From contig CM012953.1 of NCBI GenBank assembly GCA_000181795.3, positions 14,118,183-14,182,182 of the forward strand: a DNA stretch of 64,000 nt, given 5' to 3'. Below the pieces are notes generated by a model. It did not search any database and was not told the origin of the DNA. It worked only from the letters and a program-made list of their open reading frames with translations. How positions within the stretch are numbered: position 1 is the first letter of the stretch; each line of letters begins with the position of its first letter. This DNA comes from Trichinella spiralis (taxonomy: Eukaryota > Nematoda > Enoplea > Trichinellida > Trichinellidae). Below are positions 39,901 to 52,028 of the stretch, piece after piece. The position numbers were made by a program, and so were the translations under genes.

Positions 39901-40377
39901 CAATTTCTTAAAATTGTTGCTGTTTGCCTTGGATGCTATAATGTAATTTCAAATATTCAATTATCATACAAATTGGTAAAGCTGTAATTTGATTGCCATA
40001 CACTCTCTCCAGTTGCCTAAATCTGAACGTTATGAAGAGTTGCCATAAGACGTGATATTGTTTTGCAGATGAAATAGAGAATTCATAAATTTATCATACT
40101 GATTATCATTGCACTTGTTTTTGATATGATAAATTGAAATGTTAAAAACATTTATAAAATTTCCATTTAACATTAAAGATGTTTTGTAAAATTTTGAAAT
40201 GTGTAAACGTTATAATTAAATCCAGTCATAAGTTTAACGTTTCAAAATTATAAATGAATATGAAATTTTAGACTGAGAAATTTCGTAGAAGAAAATCAGC
40301 CCAATGACCCACTGGTTGATAACATTGACAAAAAGTCAAATCCATGGGCTGAGAAAGGAAAATGCACCATATTATAA
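36969..40377 (+). CDS. Heterotrimeric G protein gamma subunit (GPC-2/GNG13-like)
   Basis: G gamma pairs with G beta at the inner plasma membrane in receptor signalling. Two exons, 36969-37057 and 40272-40377, join in phase (GA|A) to give 64 residues, the usual length of the family. Exon 1 starts [20 protein letters not shown], the helix that forms a coiled coil with G beta. Exon 2 carries the conserved stretch NDPLV followed by NPWAEKGKC. The C-terminus is the CaaX box CTIL, predicting geranylgeranylation, since X is Leu. The NPWAEKGKC ending places it with the GNG13/GPC-2/Drosophila G-gamma-30A group. A 3.2-kb intron separates two short exons, each under 110 nt, so simple gene finders could miss it. 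Donor GTAAGC at 37058 and acceptor TTTTAG at 40271 are good. Confidence 0.93.
37058..40271 (+). other. Large intron of the G gamma gene
   Basis: A 3.2-kb intron. A moderately GC-richer patch at about 38,090-38,420 stands out from AT-rich surroundings and might be an enhancer or an alternative promoter. No nested coding gene or RNA gene is recognised. Confidence 0.6.
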
Positions 40378-40906
40378 GCCACCACCCATGCTTCATATCA
40401 TCTGCCTGCCATTTTCGTTTTTTTGATGAAATAATTGTAAAAATGTTTTGTGTGAATCAACAATTTTTGTCATTTTTTTACTAAAAGATTGATGCTTTTT
40501 GCGTTCAAAGAAAAAGAAGAAGCAGAAGAGTATCTAAACTGTAAAAATACGTGCTTGGTTATAAATCTTCAATTATTCAGATGATCCATTTATTGGAGAA
40601 CATATTTAAAAATAAAAATTACTTTCTGTATGCATATTAGAATGACTATTCCATGTAGAATACAATGCAAATATTATGAAAAGTAAAATTACACCTCTCA
40701 GAAAAACAGAATATTTTATTCATAATTGTTTTTCAAAACATGTTGACAACTCATGTATGCAAAAATTTATTTAAAAAATTACGTTAAAGAAATAAAAACA
40801 AAATTTTACAGTGTAAAGTTATGTTAAATTTTAAAGGATAAAAGTTTTTTTTAATATTTTTCAATTAAAACGTACACCCATAATTTGGTCGTATAAACAC
40901 AGAAAT
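40378..40906. other. Convergent intergenic stretch
   Basis: AT-rich sequence between the 3' ends of the G gamma gene (plus) and the coilin-like gene (minus). No other feature seen. Confidence 0.6.
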
Positions 40907-43579
40907 TCAGACTTCAATGATTTGGGGTTCAACAAGAAAACTCCACGGAATTGAATTAACCTGAAAATACACTACTTTCAAGTAAATTCATACAAATTAA
41001 AACAATTAAAAAAAATCAATGTATGACGCACCGCATCATTGTCATCATCACTGTCATCAGTAAGTAATGCAAATTTGGCAGGAGTTCGTTCTTTATAACC
41101 TGAATATTCCGACAATTGCAAAAGACTGATATTTAAATTTGAAATTGACTACCTTTTAAAGTTACTACTTCAGAAACTGGATTATAATGAAGTACAGTCG
41201 CTGTTTTCCAATCAGATAACTGAGGTTTAAAATCATCATCCAACTCTTGGATCTGAAATTCTATTCTATCAATTTTCGCACACTCATCACTGAACAAGGC
41301 AATGCATCATACATACTTTGAAAGAAATTTTCATATCATGCTTTAAGTTCAATGGATCTTCAATTTTTTTGTTCATACCATTCACATCATTTCTGCTTTC
41401 TTCAGCTAATCTTACCTTTAATTAAAAAGTACCACAAACCAATCATCCACAATTGAAAAATAAAATAAAAGAAAATAAAATGCCAGTTTTTCATACTATG
41501 TATTCTAAAAAAAGATATGATACTTACGAATATGTGGACAATGAACTATTATTTTAAATAAAAATTGATAAATGAATTTTCTCCTCCTTCAGCAAATTAT
41601 TTATTATTATTCTAATAACAGAACGGCAAAATAGTCAAATATAGTAGAGAGAAAGAATGTAAAGGATTATCTGTTTTCGAAATTTCTTTACCTACAATGC
41701 TATAAGAGTTAAAATAATAAGTTTCACAACGGAAGCATTTCTAAAAGGACAATTCACATACTTCATGTTAAAATACTTTCTAAAAAAATGTTTCTAATGT
41801 ATCCATTTTTTAATCTCATAAATACTTGGAAAACTTTACATTAAGGAAACATTTGTTCGCAAAGCCTATAAATAAATATATATATATACATATATGGGTG
41901 TGGGTGTGTAAGCTGAAATTTGAAATAATATTTTTTATTACAATTTGATCCAACATGAAATAGTTTTTATGAAAATAATGTTTTTAGTCCAAAGTCTATA
42001 ATCATTCAAAAGAGAATACTGAAAAAGAAAAACGAAACAAATGGCTTCACTCTAGGCAATTCTTTGCAACAAGAAGCATTGATTAAAGCAACCTCGATGC
42101 CCAATTTCTCTTTTTCCATTGTATGACATTGGAACTTTAAAATTCAAAGTTGTGGCTGTGTCGTAAACTGTCAAAATGCAGGGCTACAATAATATCGGTT
42201 CAATTCACACACACAGACACACAAATAGTACTTCTATAATGTATTATTTAACACCGCTGTGTATTCAAAATATTCTGCTTTAAAATAACTAACTAAATAA
42301 ATATATATATATATATATACATATATAATTGAATTGAAAATTTAACGCTGATTATGTTCAGCTAGTTAAATCTTCAATTGTAATAATTTTTCTTTTAGAA
42401 AATCATGATCATGACAACCATATATTATCAAGATTATTATCAATCGCATAAGAAAATCTTATCTTAACAAACATTAACGATAATTCAAAAATGTAATGAA
42501 TTAAAAGTACAATAAAGAAAAGGATTCAAAAATTTTTTGAAACACAAACCTTCTTTCTGCCAAATTCGTTATAAGATAAACAGCGTGAGGTGAACAAATC
42601 TGATGAACGTGCATTATTTGATGAACGCGTGTTTTCGCTTTCAAGATTTTCTTCAGCAGCAGATATCACTGCTATTTCCATATCTGATACATTTTCCCTA
42701 GTACCAAGTATAACTTTCAATATTAAATATTAAAAATACTACAGAAAAGGTAACACTGTGACGTAAGATGCAATACAAAAGAAAAACAAATGAAATACCA
42801 AATAGCGAACTTACTCAACATCTCTGCTCGCATTTTCAGCTTCTCTCTCTAGTTTTTTTGATTTTTTCTTAATTCTTTTTTCTTTTTTCTTTCGACTTCT
42901 GCTTCTTTCCAGAATTTCATTCATGCTTGGCTGCTCAATAGCTTCACTTTCTAATTGTTCAATCAAACGATGCTTTTTCTTCTTTTTGTGCTTCTTCAAT
43001 CCACTGCCTTCAAAATTTTGCTTCTTCTGTATTTCATTTTCAACCGTCACAAATTCTTCTGCAATTTGGCTAATTTCATCATTCGCTGTCATGTCTGAGG
43101 TAACAGTGTAAATGTTGGAGGTATTTTTTTCTTGCATCGTTATTTTATTTGAAGATTTACTGGGATTTTCAGACGTGGACAATACTCTATAATTGTAATT
43201 AATAAAAACTTTATGCTTTCTAATGCATTCTGTAAAGTGCCTTGTTCACGATTGCTTGGGTCTGTCACATTTCGAAAGGATTATATCAAATTATAAATTC
43301 TTACCTGACAGTGATCTCGTCACCGTCCTTGAATACCCAGGTTGGTAACCACGGTAGTATTTCATAATTATTGGAAAGTAATTTCACATCAACATTTCCA
43401 AAATCCATCTTTCCATTCAGATCAAATATGATATCTGACGCAGTGCTTGACTCAACCAAATCCAGTCCGTAAAGTATTTTTCGATTATAAAACAAAGAAT
43501 TTCCTTTTTCATATTCAATATTCAACAGTAGTCGAAGATAACGATTTTCAATTTTTGGCATGTTACCTTTTGAGCTCAT
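40907..43579 (-). CDS. Coilin-like protein (Cajal body scaffold)
   Basis: Coilin scaffolds Cajal bodies, where spliceosomal snRNPs and snoRNPs mature. Exons in order: 43579-43305, 43186-42815, 42697-42550, 41415-41317, 41252-41153, 41099-41032 and 40960-40907; 371 residues, all phases consistent. The N-terminal exon (residues 1-92) fits the coilin N-terminal self-association domain: alternating LRLLLNIEY, a central DLVESSTASDIIFDL and closing KDGDEITVR. The middle is lysine-rich, with two likely nuclear localisation clusters (KKHKKKKKHR; RKKKEKRIKKKSKK). The C-terminus fits the coilin Tudor-like domain: KISFK, an acidic stretch, PQLSDWKTATVLHYNPVSE, and a final PWSFLVEPQIIEV, matching the family's KIAFK / SDYKEG..L.HNP / W..L.DP.. 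signature. No RG box is visible. The order and the two terminal domains make the call fairly strong. I know of no coilin in C. elegans, so this is unusual if the host is a nematode. Confidence 0.78.
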
Positions 43580-45010
43580 AAATAAGATCAATTTCTAGAA
43601 AAATATTACTCATCATGTTAAGAAAATTAAAAAAGAATGTATATACTTATTTATACGTGTACCTTGCGTATGTGTATACATACACACAAGATATATTTCT
43701 AGTTTTGAATAGAACTGCAAGATTAAAGTGTAGAATACCATTATTTATAAGTACCTCTATTCTTATCTGACACAAATTCCAAATGCTTCATAAATGCGAA
43801 ACAATAATAAAATGGTAAAGATAAAACTTTTTTTTAATGTTTTCATTTTATTCTATACATATATTTCATTCTCAATGAATTCAAGAATTAAAATTGTTAA
43901 TTTGAAGAATCATTCGAAAATAAAAAAATTTATTTAATTAAAACCCACTTTAAAATGTTTTATATATATTATCAACGATTACATTTCCCTAATTCAAATG
44001 ACATTAAACTAACAATTTCTAAGTTAGTAGCTAAGCAATTTCTAAAAGATGTTCTGTATATGCAATACCATAAGATGTATTCAAGTACATATTGAGCATC
44101 TTCCAAACTAGCTATATGACGTCATGAATATTACTGATATATAATAAAATTTGCTTTGTTTAAAGATTTATATGTATGTATATTAAACTTCGTGATGAAA
44201 CGAACTGATATTTAAATAATGTACAATGCAAATGGTTAAAAACCCTCAGGATTGCATTACAAAAAATTAGACTGGTGACCAAACAGAAGTGAAATTTATG
44301 TGCATTAACAAGCTATTAAAAAACGTAATGCAAGTTAATATTCCATAATAATGCAGTTCAAGTTTAAATTCAATAATTCAATAATGCAGTTTAATATTCA
44401 AGTTGTTACTTCTGTTAATTTCAATCAAGCTTTAACGAGAAGTTGCTGCCTCGCTAAATTATAAATTAAACAACAATAAAATTTAAAAAATTATATCGAA
44501 TAAAATTCGCAACTATAAATATATATATATGTATATATATGCACGAGAAGGTGTTATGAAAAATAAATCCATAACTACAGTATGAATAAATGTAAATCAA
44601 AATATTTTAAGCATTTGAAAATACTTGACAAGTTAAATTTCAATATTATAATTTATTTATTAAAATCAAGTTGCCTTTTTAAATTAAGTGAAAATCTTCA
44701 AAGAAAATTACCGTAAGAAATTATTTGTACTTGAATGTTTAGAATCGGGTCTTATGTTTATATCCAACTCATCTACAATAATTTTAAGTACAGTAGAAAA
44801 TTTGATATTATTTATTTGTAGTAATTTTATTGGAAGCATTCTTTTTCACAATAGAGTTGTAATTTTTCCATCGAATATTGAATTTTAAATTCATCTAATT
44901 AGCATTCCTAATATAATAGATTAGCATGTTTCTTCTTTCTTTAAGAACAGGAATCAGAATTTGACAAATGTGATATAATGCTGGACGTTTATTTTAGTTG
45001 AAATCGTGAA
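43580..45010. other. Divergent intergenic stretch between coilin-like and uL23 genes
   Basis: 1.4 kb of AT-rich DNA between two divergent starts, with (TA)n runs near 44517-44540. No gene was recognised. Confidence 0.6.
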
Positions 45011-46138
45011 ATGGGTCCTAAGAAGCAAACTAATGGTATGTTATTTTTGTGTGATGTTACAAAAGTTATTCAATAAGTATATTGGTTAGCACCGGAGCCG
45101 GTTAAGTCAAAGGAAAAGAAACAGTCGAAAAGCAAATCATCTGATAAGCCAACAAAGAAAGAATTGCAGAAAAAATTGCCACAAACAAAGAAAGACGTAA
45201 AGGAGAAGAAGTTAGTTAAGGGTAAAACTCAAGGCCCGAAGGATGCGAAAGGTCAGTGTTTTGTTTTTTTTCTGTTAATTCAAATATGAATTTCTGAAGC
45301 ATTTTTTTGTTTGGAAAATCATTTGGTGCACAACGTCAATAGCATCATGCATTTGTTTTGTAAAAATGAGAATGGACTGATAGTTAAACTGTCTGTTTTA
45401 CAGTTTTGATTCTTTTGTTTTTTGAGGTTAATTGATAAAAATATTTAATTACATAAAAGTTAAAATTATTTTCTTTTACAGCTGTTGCTAAGGCTGTGGC
45501 AGTTAAACGGCGAGTGGTAAAAGGAAATTATCCGACGAAACGTCGCAAAATTCGAACGTCTGTACATTTCCGGAGACCTTCGACACTTCGACTTCCCAGA
45601 AGACCTAAATATCCTCGCAGGAGTTCTTTTAAGAGAAACAAGTTAGATGTGTTTGTTTCCTTCAAATTTAAAATTTAATAACTAAATTTTGCTGCCAGGT
45701 TGGATCATTTTGCAATTATTAAACATCCAGTTACAACTGAATCTGCTATGAAAAAGATAGAAGATAACAACACGCTTGTTTTTATTGTTCATTTGATGGC
45801 TAGCAAGCCAATGATTAAAGCTGCTTTGAAAAAACTGTACAATGTAGAAACACTGAAAGTGAACACGTTGATAAGGTAAAAATTTTTTTCATTGTTAACT
45901 TTTTAAGCGATCTCCGTATAACAGAATATGAATAAGTTGTACATATAATTATTTTATAATTGTTATATATTTTCTATAAATAGCTGAACGTATTTTTAGA
46001 CCCGATGGACAGAAGAAAGCATACGTTCGCCTTACTTCTGATTATGATGCACTGGATACAGCAAATCAGGTATTAATTTGTTTGTAAGCATTGATAATAT
46101 TTTTCATATAAAATACTTTTTAGATTGGAATAATATAA
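45011..46138 (+). CDS. Ribosomal protein uL23 (RPL23A) with extended basic N-terminus
   Basis: Component of the 60S subunit at the polypeptide exit tunnel; it contacts 25S/28S rRNA and the signal recognition particle. Exons 45011-45035, 45090-45251, 45482-45641, 45699-45875, 46000-46069 and 46124-46138 give 202 residues. The C-terminal 120 residues are classic uL23: [58 protein letters not shown] and [20 protein letters not shown], with a tiny last exon encoding IGII. The N-terminal 70 residues are a Lys/Ser-rich tail, longer than the human protein (156 residues in total) and recalling the histone-H1-like tail of Drosophila RpL23A. The start at 45011 begins MGPKK. Confidence 0.96.
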
Positions 46139-46788
46139 TTGTGAGAAACGCTGAAAAATTGAGAACATGTTTGATAATAAAAATTTACAAAGAATTATTA
46201 TTCTGCTTGTTTAATATGTGGCTATTTTTGCCAAATTGCAAAGTTATTTCTTAAAGAAACTATCATTAGCGCAAAACAGTCCAAATTGATATATTTTTTA
46301 AAATGCAAATTCATTGAAAATTTTAAAAGCTTGATGAAGTTCCCATGTACAGTATATTTATGAAACTCAAGTTTGTCTTATTGGATAAAATGAAATTAAC
46401 ATATTTTTCGTTATTTTTTATTTGTTTTCGTTGTTCTTTTATTGCAATTTCAGTATAAGTATTACTTTGTGATGAAAAATATTTTTGAACAAGAACACAT
46501 TTTGCATAATGTGAGAAAAATGATTTTTATGTAGACAACGAATTTCAAAAACTGATTGATTTGTTTATTCTTTTTCTAAAGCAGCACATTCAGATTTCCT
46601 TTTCATTATTAATTCAATCAATGTAATAGAAATCTACTCGCAGTGTTCAAGTTGGGCTTCTAAACCTGAGTTAATTTGAGGGATTCTATTACTTCACTTT
46701 AAAATAAACTTGCATATTTGCATAAACTGTTCCGCAGGAATGAGAAAATCTAGGAATGGGCTAAGGCAAAAATTGTAATCTGTGCAAT
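46139..46788. other. Convergent intergenic stretch
   Basis: 650 bp between the 3' ends of uL23 (plus) and TRMT44 (minus). AT-rich; nothing recognised. Confidence 0.6.
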
Positions 46789-47467
46789 CTAAAAAATGTA
46801 CGTGTGCAAAAAGGGGCATTTATCAGAAGTAAGAGGGCATCCGTTTGGATGAGTGCTGTCGAACCAGCAGGGTTTTGTTTTTTTCATTTCCTTGTGCTTG
46901 ATTTCGACCGTGCTCCAATCACGAAGCCGAACTTTTCCAGCTTGAACTGAAAAATAAATTTGAATTCGCGCGTTGAAAATTAATAACATTTCACCAGAAA
47001 CGCAAAGTAAATTAATTTACTTTGAAATGTTTGGTGGTTATTTTTGAGCAGAGTCTTGAACCCTCCAAACATATTCTTCATCATCAGCTTCTCCTCAGCG
47101 TCCAACAACAACAGGCAGTCGCTTATTTTCGCTTCGCCACCCAAATTCCAAGTAAGCACTCTCTGCTTGTCCAACCTGATACGCTTCAAACGTTTCGTTT
47201 GTAACAAATATGCGGCAATTCGATAAACCAGCTCGTCTGTGAAGCTGCGAGGAAGATGATTACAATTACGCGATGGATCATTTTCACCGGTGTTGGACTT
47301 TTTGTCCGAGTTGTCCGCAAGCTTTTCAATGGACGATACATGAAGTGGTCGACCACAAGGTTGGGACAACACCGCTTCAACCTTCAACTCCACGTTCTCG
47401 CATGGCTTTTCACGACGACCAACGAAACAAATCTGCACAAAAATTATAAATATCAATTCTCAACAAG

Positions 47468-47524
<57 letters not shown>

Positions 47525-49521
47525 GTACCCTTTTTGTGGACGGGATGCGCAATAAATCTTGATTAATGCTGAAATCGAGCGAGTTCATGATTTCCTGGAT
47601 GTAAAGTAAGTAACTTCTGTAATGACTTTGCCCATTGTGCTGACGCTGATATTTGCCAAATAAATCATACGGACAACATGGGATGATGAAAGTGTTGCAA
47701 TCATTGAGTCTATGAAAGAATCAAAATTACATTATGTTAATTTAATATGAAACAAAAATGCAAACTTTGTCGCCCAAATTGGAATCCAAGGTGTCAATTG
47801 ATCCGCGTGATTGCTTATAATCCAATTCGGCTTGCCAAGCCAATCCAAATTGCCTGTGAAATCGATGCGCATTTCCTGAAAGTTCCAACATTATTGTTTC
47901 ACTTAAAAAATAGATTGATCATTCTCATTTGTGAGAAAAACCTTTAACTGTGAGACACTGGAGAATTTATCCCAAATATTACGCTTACGTTGATCCACAC
48001 CGAAGCCAGAATGCTAAAATTGAAAGTTTGAAAAAAAAATATATTTTTTTCTTCTTCATTAATCGATACAAGCTTACCCCTTCTGAATTAAGTAGGTAGA
48101 CTAAAAGCCCATTTCCACATCCCAAATCGACAAATGACTGCATTTCAGTTGTACCTTTTTCAATTCGTTCCTCTTCCCAAATTGTCTAAACAAATCAAAT
48201 GTTCACATACCACATATCAGATGTATGTATAGTAAGTATACAGATCGCGCATACCAACAAATATGCAGCAATTGATATATCTTCAAATACAGTCTTTTCT
48301 GCTGGAGAACGTTCTGTCCAATCCTGTTATTTAATAAAAGAATTAAAATGACAGTTTATAATTTGTTTTTTTATCATTATAAAAATAACAATTCATTCAT
48401 ATTGCAGAATATCTGTGCAATATTAGAATAAAATTATTTGAAAAAGAAAAAAATATATATATATATTTCGCTTACGTTGATCAAGGAACGCGCATAGTTG
48501 GCCTTCAATTTACGATAATGTGTCCAGAAACGTTCCTGATTTACTAGTGATAATGTGTTGGACAATTTCAAGCTGCCTTTCTTGTGGGATATCCATCTGT
48601 GCATAGCTTTCAACAGTTTACAACTGAAAATCTCCAACAATTTTTGATCATCATCATCAACAGCACCTTCTGATTCAGACGTTTCAAAAACAAATGCTTG
48701 GAGAATTCTCACACTGAATTACACACACAAAATTATTTTTACTTCAAGTACACAAATTTCAATATAATAATAGAGGGAAGAAAAAAATTTTTTTGATACC
48801 CGTCATCTTTGTCGGTATTCATTTCCACACCGTATGGTCGACTGTAAAAGCAATGCTCGCTGTCATCCGATGTTGGAACACAAATAAACCGATCGTCACC
48901 TTAATGAACAAAACAAAATAAAAATAATGAAAATAAAATGAATATTTAACTGGTAAAAGAACAAAAAAAGATCACTTTTTATCTAACTTGTCATGAAACT
49001 AATAATAAAATACTACTGCACTTCAACATATTAACACTTAAAAATTAACTCATTAATTTTTTCAGTAAAACAAAAAATACTGTTAGAAAATTTAAAAAAT
49101 CTTCTTAATTTAAACTGTATTGTGCAAAAAAGGCAGATGATGAAGATGAAGAAGAGAGAGACGAAGAGAGGGAGAGGGGAGGAAAGGGTTTTTGATTTTG
49201 TAATAATAAATCAAGCTTAAATTTTGTCATTAAATTTATATTTAATTTACTTTCCCACATGTATTCGACGAAACATCCACCGGTACGGTCGATCAATTTT
49301 CGCTTTCGAAACGTCCCACCGTCGGCCGTTGCACCGCAGCGTGTGAAAGTCGCCATCGTCCGCTCGGGTATGGAAGGATTTTCGACCGTGTCGACCCCTT
49401 TGATTCGTCGGTGAACCAGGTGGGGCTTTTTCCACCAGATTTGTACCACCGTGACAAAGTTTTCCAATTCAGAATCCGCACCGACAACTTCTTGGCCAAC
49501 AATGCGACGGCTCAACTCCAT
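46789..49521 (-). CDS. tRNA(Ser) uridine-44 2'-O-methyltransferase (TRMT44/Trm44)
   Basis: Uses S-adenosylmethionine to methylate the 2'-OH of U44 in the variable loop of tRNA-Ser, in the cytoplasm. Exons in order: 49521-49251, 48899-48800, 48713-48476, 48323-48255, 48185-48078, 48013-47942, 47875-47766, 47709-47529, 47432-47021 and 46946-46789; 572 residues in frame. Motif I is SFVDLGCGNGLLVYLLNSEG, followed by HSGFGVDQRKRNIWD and WIISNHADQLTPWIP. The family-specific PCCPYDLFGKYQRQ, HYRSYLLYIQEI and LRIPSTKR are present. The C-terminal domain has SFTDELVYRIAAYLL and a CCCH zinc finger (CWFDSTHPNGCPLTSDKCPF, then LH). The 96-nt intron between exons 8 and 9 is mostly microsatellite. Confidence 0.95.
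47468..47525. repeat. (CA)n(TA)n compound microsatellite within a TRMT44 intron
   Basis: About ten CA units followed by about nineteen imperfect TA units fill most of a 96-nt intron (47433-47528), ending only a few bases from the 5' splice site used on the minus strand. Confidence 0.9.
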
Positions 49522-50014
49522 TCTGTCTACAAAAATGCCTCACAATGGCAAAGTGCAATCAACAAACTTCCAACAAATAAACAAACAAACAAACAAACAA
49601 AAGGATAACAGCTAAAACCATCCGGTGTCGACCGCGCGCAACATTTTCCAAATAAAATAAAAAATATGAAAATTATCTTTTAATAAAAAATATACATTAT
49701 CTCTACTTGGGAAAAAAGGTTGACTCTTTTTTTTCTTTTTTGACAAATAGCACAGGTAACACTTTGAATACCCGCTCCATTTTCTGTTTTTTAAGCACAG
49801 CAACAACGTAACACTAGCAAAAATATTTCCTCCCCAGCATTAATCATTACAAACAGCCCTTCAACAACAACTGTCCAATTAGCAATCAACTTTTGTAAAT
49901 AAATACTCGTATAATAACAATAATAAAATTTAAAGATAAAATAACGAAATTAAACCAAAAAGCAATTTGGAAATAATTTTAAATATGATTAAATTAATTG
50001 AAAATTAATGTAAT
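49522..50014. other. Short intergenic stretch upstream of TRMT44
   Basis: 493 bp between the TRMT44 start and the end of the next minus-strand gene. It includes a small (ACAA)n run near 49580-49600. Nothing else is seen. Confidence 0.6.
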
Positions 50015-52028
50015 CTAATTATTATTATCAGTATCCAACTGAGCGGCAGAACTTTCGTATTCAACTAAATTCAAACTAGCGCAAAAACCACATCCGCTAT
50101 CCATTTTTCGATGTGTTTTCCACAACTCATCCTTCTTATTCGACGACTTCTGCTTATATCTTCCGACTGACAGCACGTCGGTTCGGATTAGCCGATAGAA
50201 CAGAATCACATTTATCACATTTAGTACGGCAATTGAAATACTGTAGTAGATCCAGAACCAGCTGGGCAGACGGTTCTTTTCGGTGAAAATGGCTAACGTC
50301 AACATGGTCAGAGGAATAAAGCGAAACGTGCAAAATGTTGCCAAATTGCAGGCAATGTTGATACGAACACAAAGCTGTTCACGAGAAAAGCCACCCATTT
50401 GCATCAACTTTCTGGCATGCAAAAATGCTGTGTTCACTTCCACCATCATCGCTACGATGCAATAGCCAACCGCGTGGACGGCTGTCACAACGTACATTGT
50501 CGCAAACAATATCTATAATAAATAATGTAGTCACTTTTTCGTTAAAACACTGAAAATAAATTTGTTCATATTGTATATTCTTATTTATCCTGCTTTTCAA
50601 AAATACTGTAATTGAAAAACAATCACCGCACATTTGTCCAAAATTCTCCAAGTGATGTGTAAAAATAATTTTAACACCTTCATTTCACTATATTATCACA
50701 CACACCTAAGAAAACTGAAACTCGACACACTGCACAAATTCCCAACAGTTCGTCAGTTCTCTACTACATACATACATACATACATACATTGCTCTTTTCC
50801 TGTCATTTATTTATGCATACAAATGCGTGAAGATTAAAAAAATTATTAATTATTGCACAATATACAAGATTTTAAACATAAAATTACAAATAGAAAAAAA
50901 AACTTCTTTACTAAAACGGTTCGTCAACATTCATAATTGTTAGAATACATATCATCAAAATTTACATACATACATATACCACATTTTTTAAAATTATTTT
51001 ACCACCCTGCTGTCACAAGGCTGCAGTTGAGCAGACTAAAAGTAAAAAAACTAAGCAATTATTAAAAATGTGCTAAACGGATTATTTAAATTATAAAAAA
51101 AATTCACAGTTAATTTTTCAATTTGAATTTAATATCTAACTCAAATTTACAAATTAATGAATGCACTTAAATAATAAGTATAATTAAATAATTAATTGAG
51201 CAATAATTTAAAAGGAATAAATAAAATCACAAAACTTCTACATACTGCAAAATGATGAAGAAGAACTTCTGCTTTTTCTCGAATCTTCCCGTGCCATACT
51301 ATGTCACTAACGTCATAAATAAAATATGCTAGACAACAAAAAAAGAGCAAAAATTAATACTAAGCAAATTATTTTTTATGAAATTAAAAATTTTCCAAAA
51401 AATCAAAATTCAAAAATGAATACCCGTTGCAAAGCAGCAAACACAGTATGTCGGCCAGTTGGAAAATAACATTAAATCTTCGCCGAGACCATCATTCCAA
51501 TAAAACCAAACACTAATGACAGAACATTGTTATTTCATTACACCGTACAAAAATTAAGAAAACATGCTAACACTATGAATCAAACTGAAAAAAAAAATTA
51601 AAAATTATTAGGTGTATTTTTTAATTTAGGTAATCCACTATACTTAGTCATGCGATAAACTTTTTAAAATATCATTAATTTTCTTCTAAACATTCATATA
51701 AACAATTCCTACGTCTATTTATTATAAATGCCGACGAAAAGAACTCAACCAAAAGTTTTAATGCTAAACAAATTTGGCCATCTTTTAAAAGTTGCCAAAA
51801 GCCGGAAACTTACCAAAGTAAAGTAGAACAACCAGTAATGGCAGCATGGAGAAAGGATACGAGCAAATTTTGCCAACGAAAGATACGCGAACTACCGACA
51901 ACGGTAACGGAATGTGGTACAGGAAAATTTTTCAAAATACACTTCAGAAATAAAAAAAACACAAAAAACAGAAAAACCAACGCAACGCCAATTTTCCAAC
52001 AGTTTGAATCAATTGAATGCACAAGCAT
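50015..52028 (-). CDS. TLC-domain membrane protein, TLCD1/TLCD2-like
   Basis: Multi-pass membrane protein. TLCD1/2 relatives (including C. elegans FLD-1) affect membrane phospholipid saturation and fluidity. Exons in order: 52028-51814, 51512-51424, 51328-51246 and 50512-50015; 294 residues in frame. An N-terminal membrane segment (IGVALVFLFFVFFLFLKCIL) is followed by the TLC domain: FRWQNLLVSFLHAAITG, WPTYCVCCFATAYFIYDVSD, VLLHHFA with the paired His, and VEVNTAFLHARKLM, where TLC proteins carry their conserved acidic residue. A later membrane helix and a charged C-terminal tail follow. Of several candidate starts, ATG 52028 is used because the frame further upstream has only a TTG. The link to fatty acid synthase elsewhere in the window is probably coincidental. 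Confidence 0.9.
50766..50789. repeat. (ACAT)n microsatellite
   Basis: Six ACAT units within the last intron of the TLCD-like gene. Confidence 0.92.
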
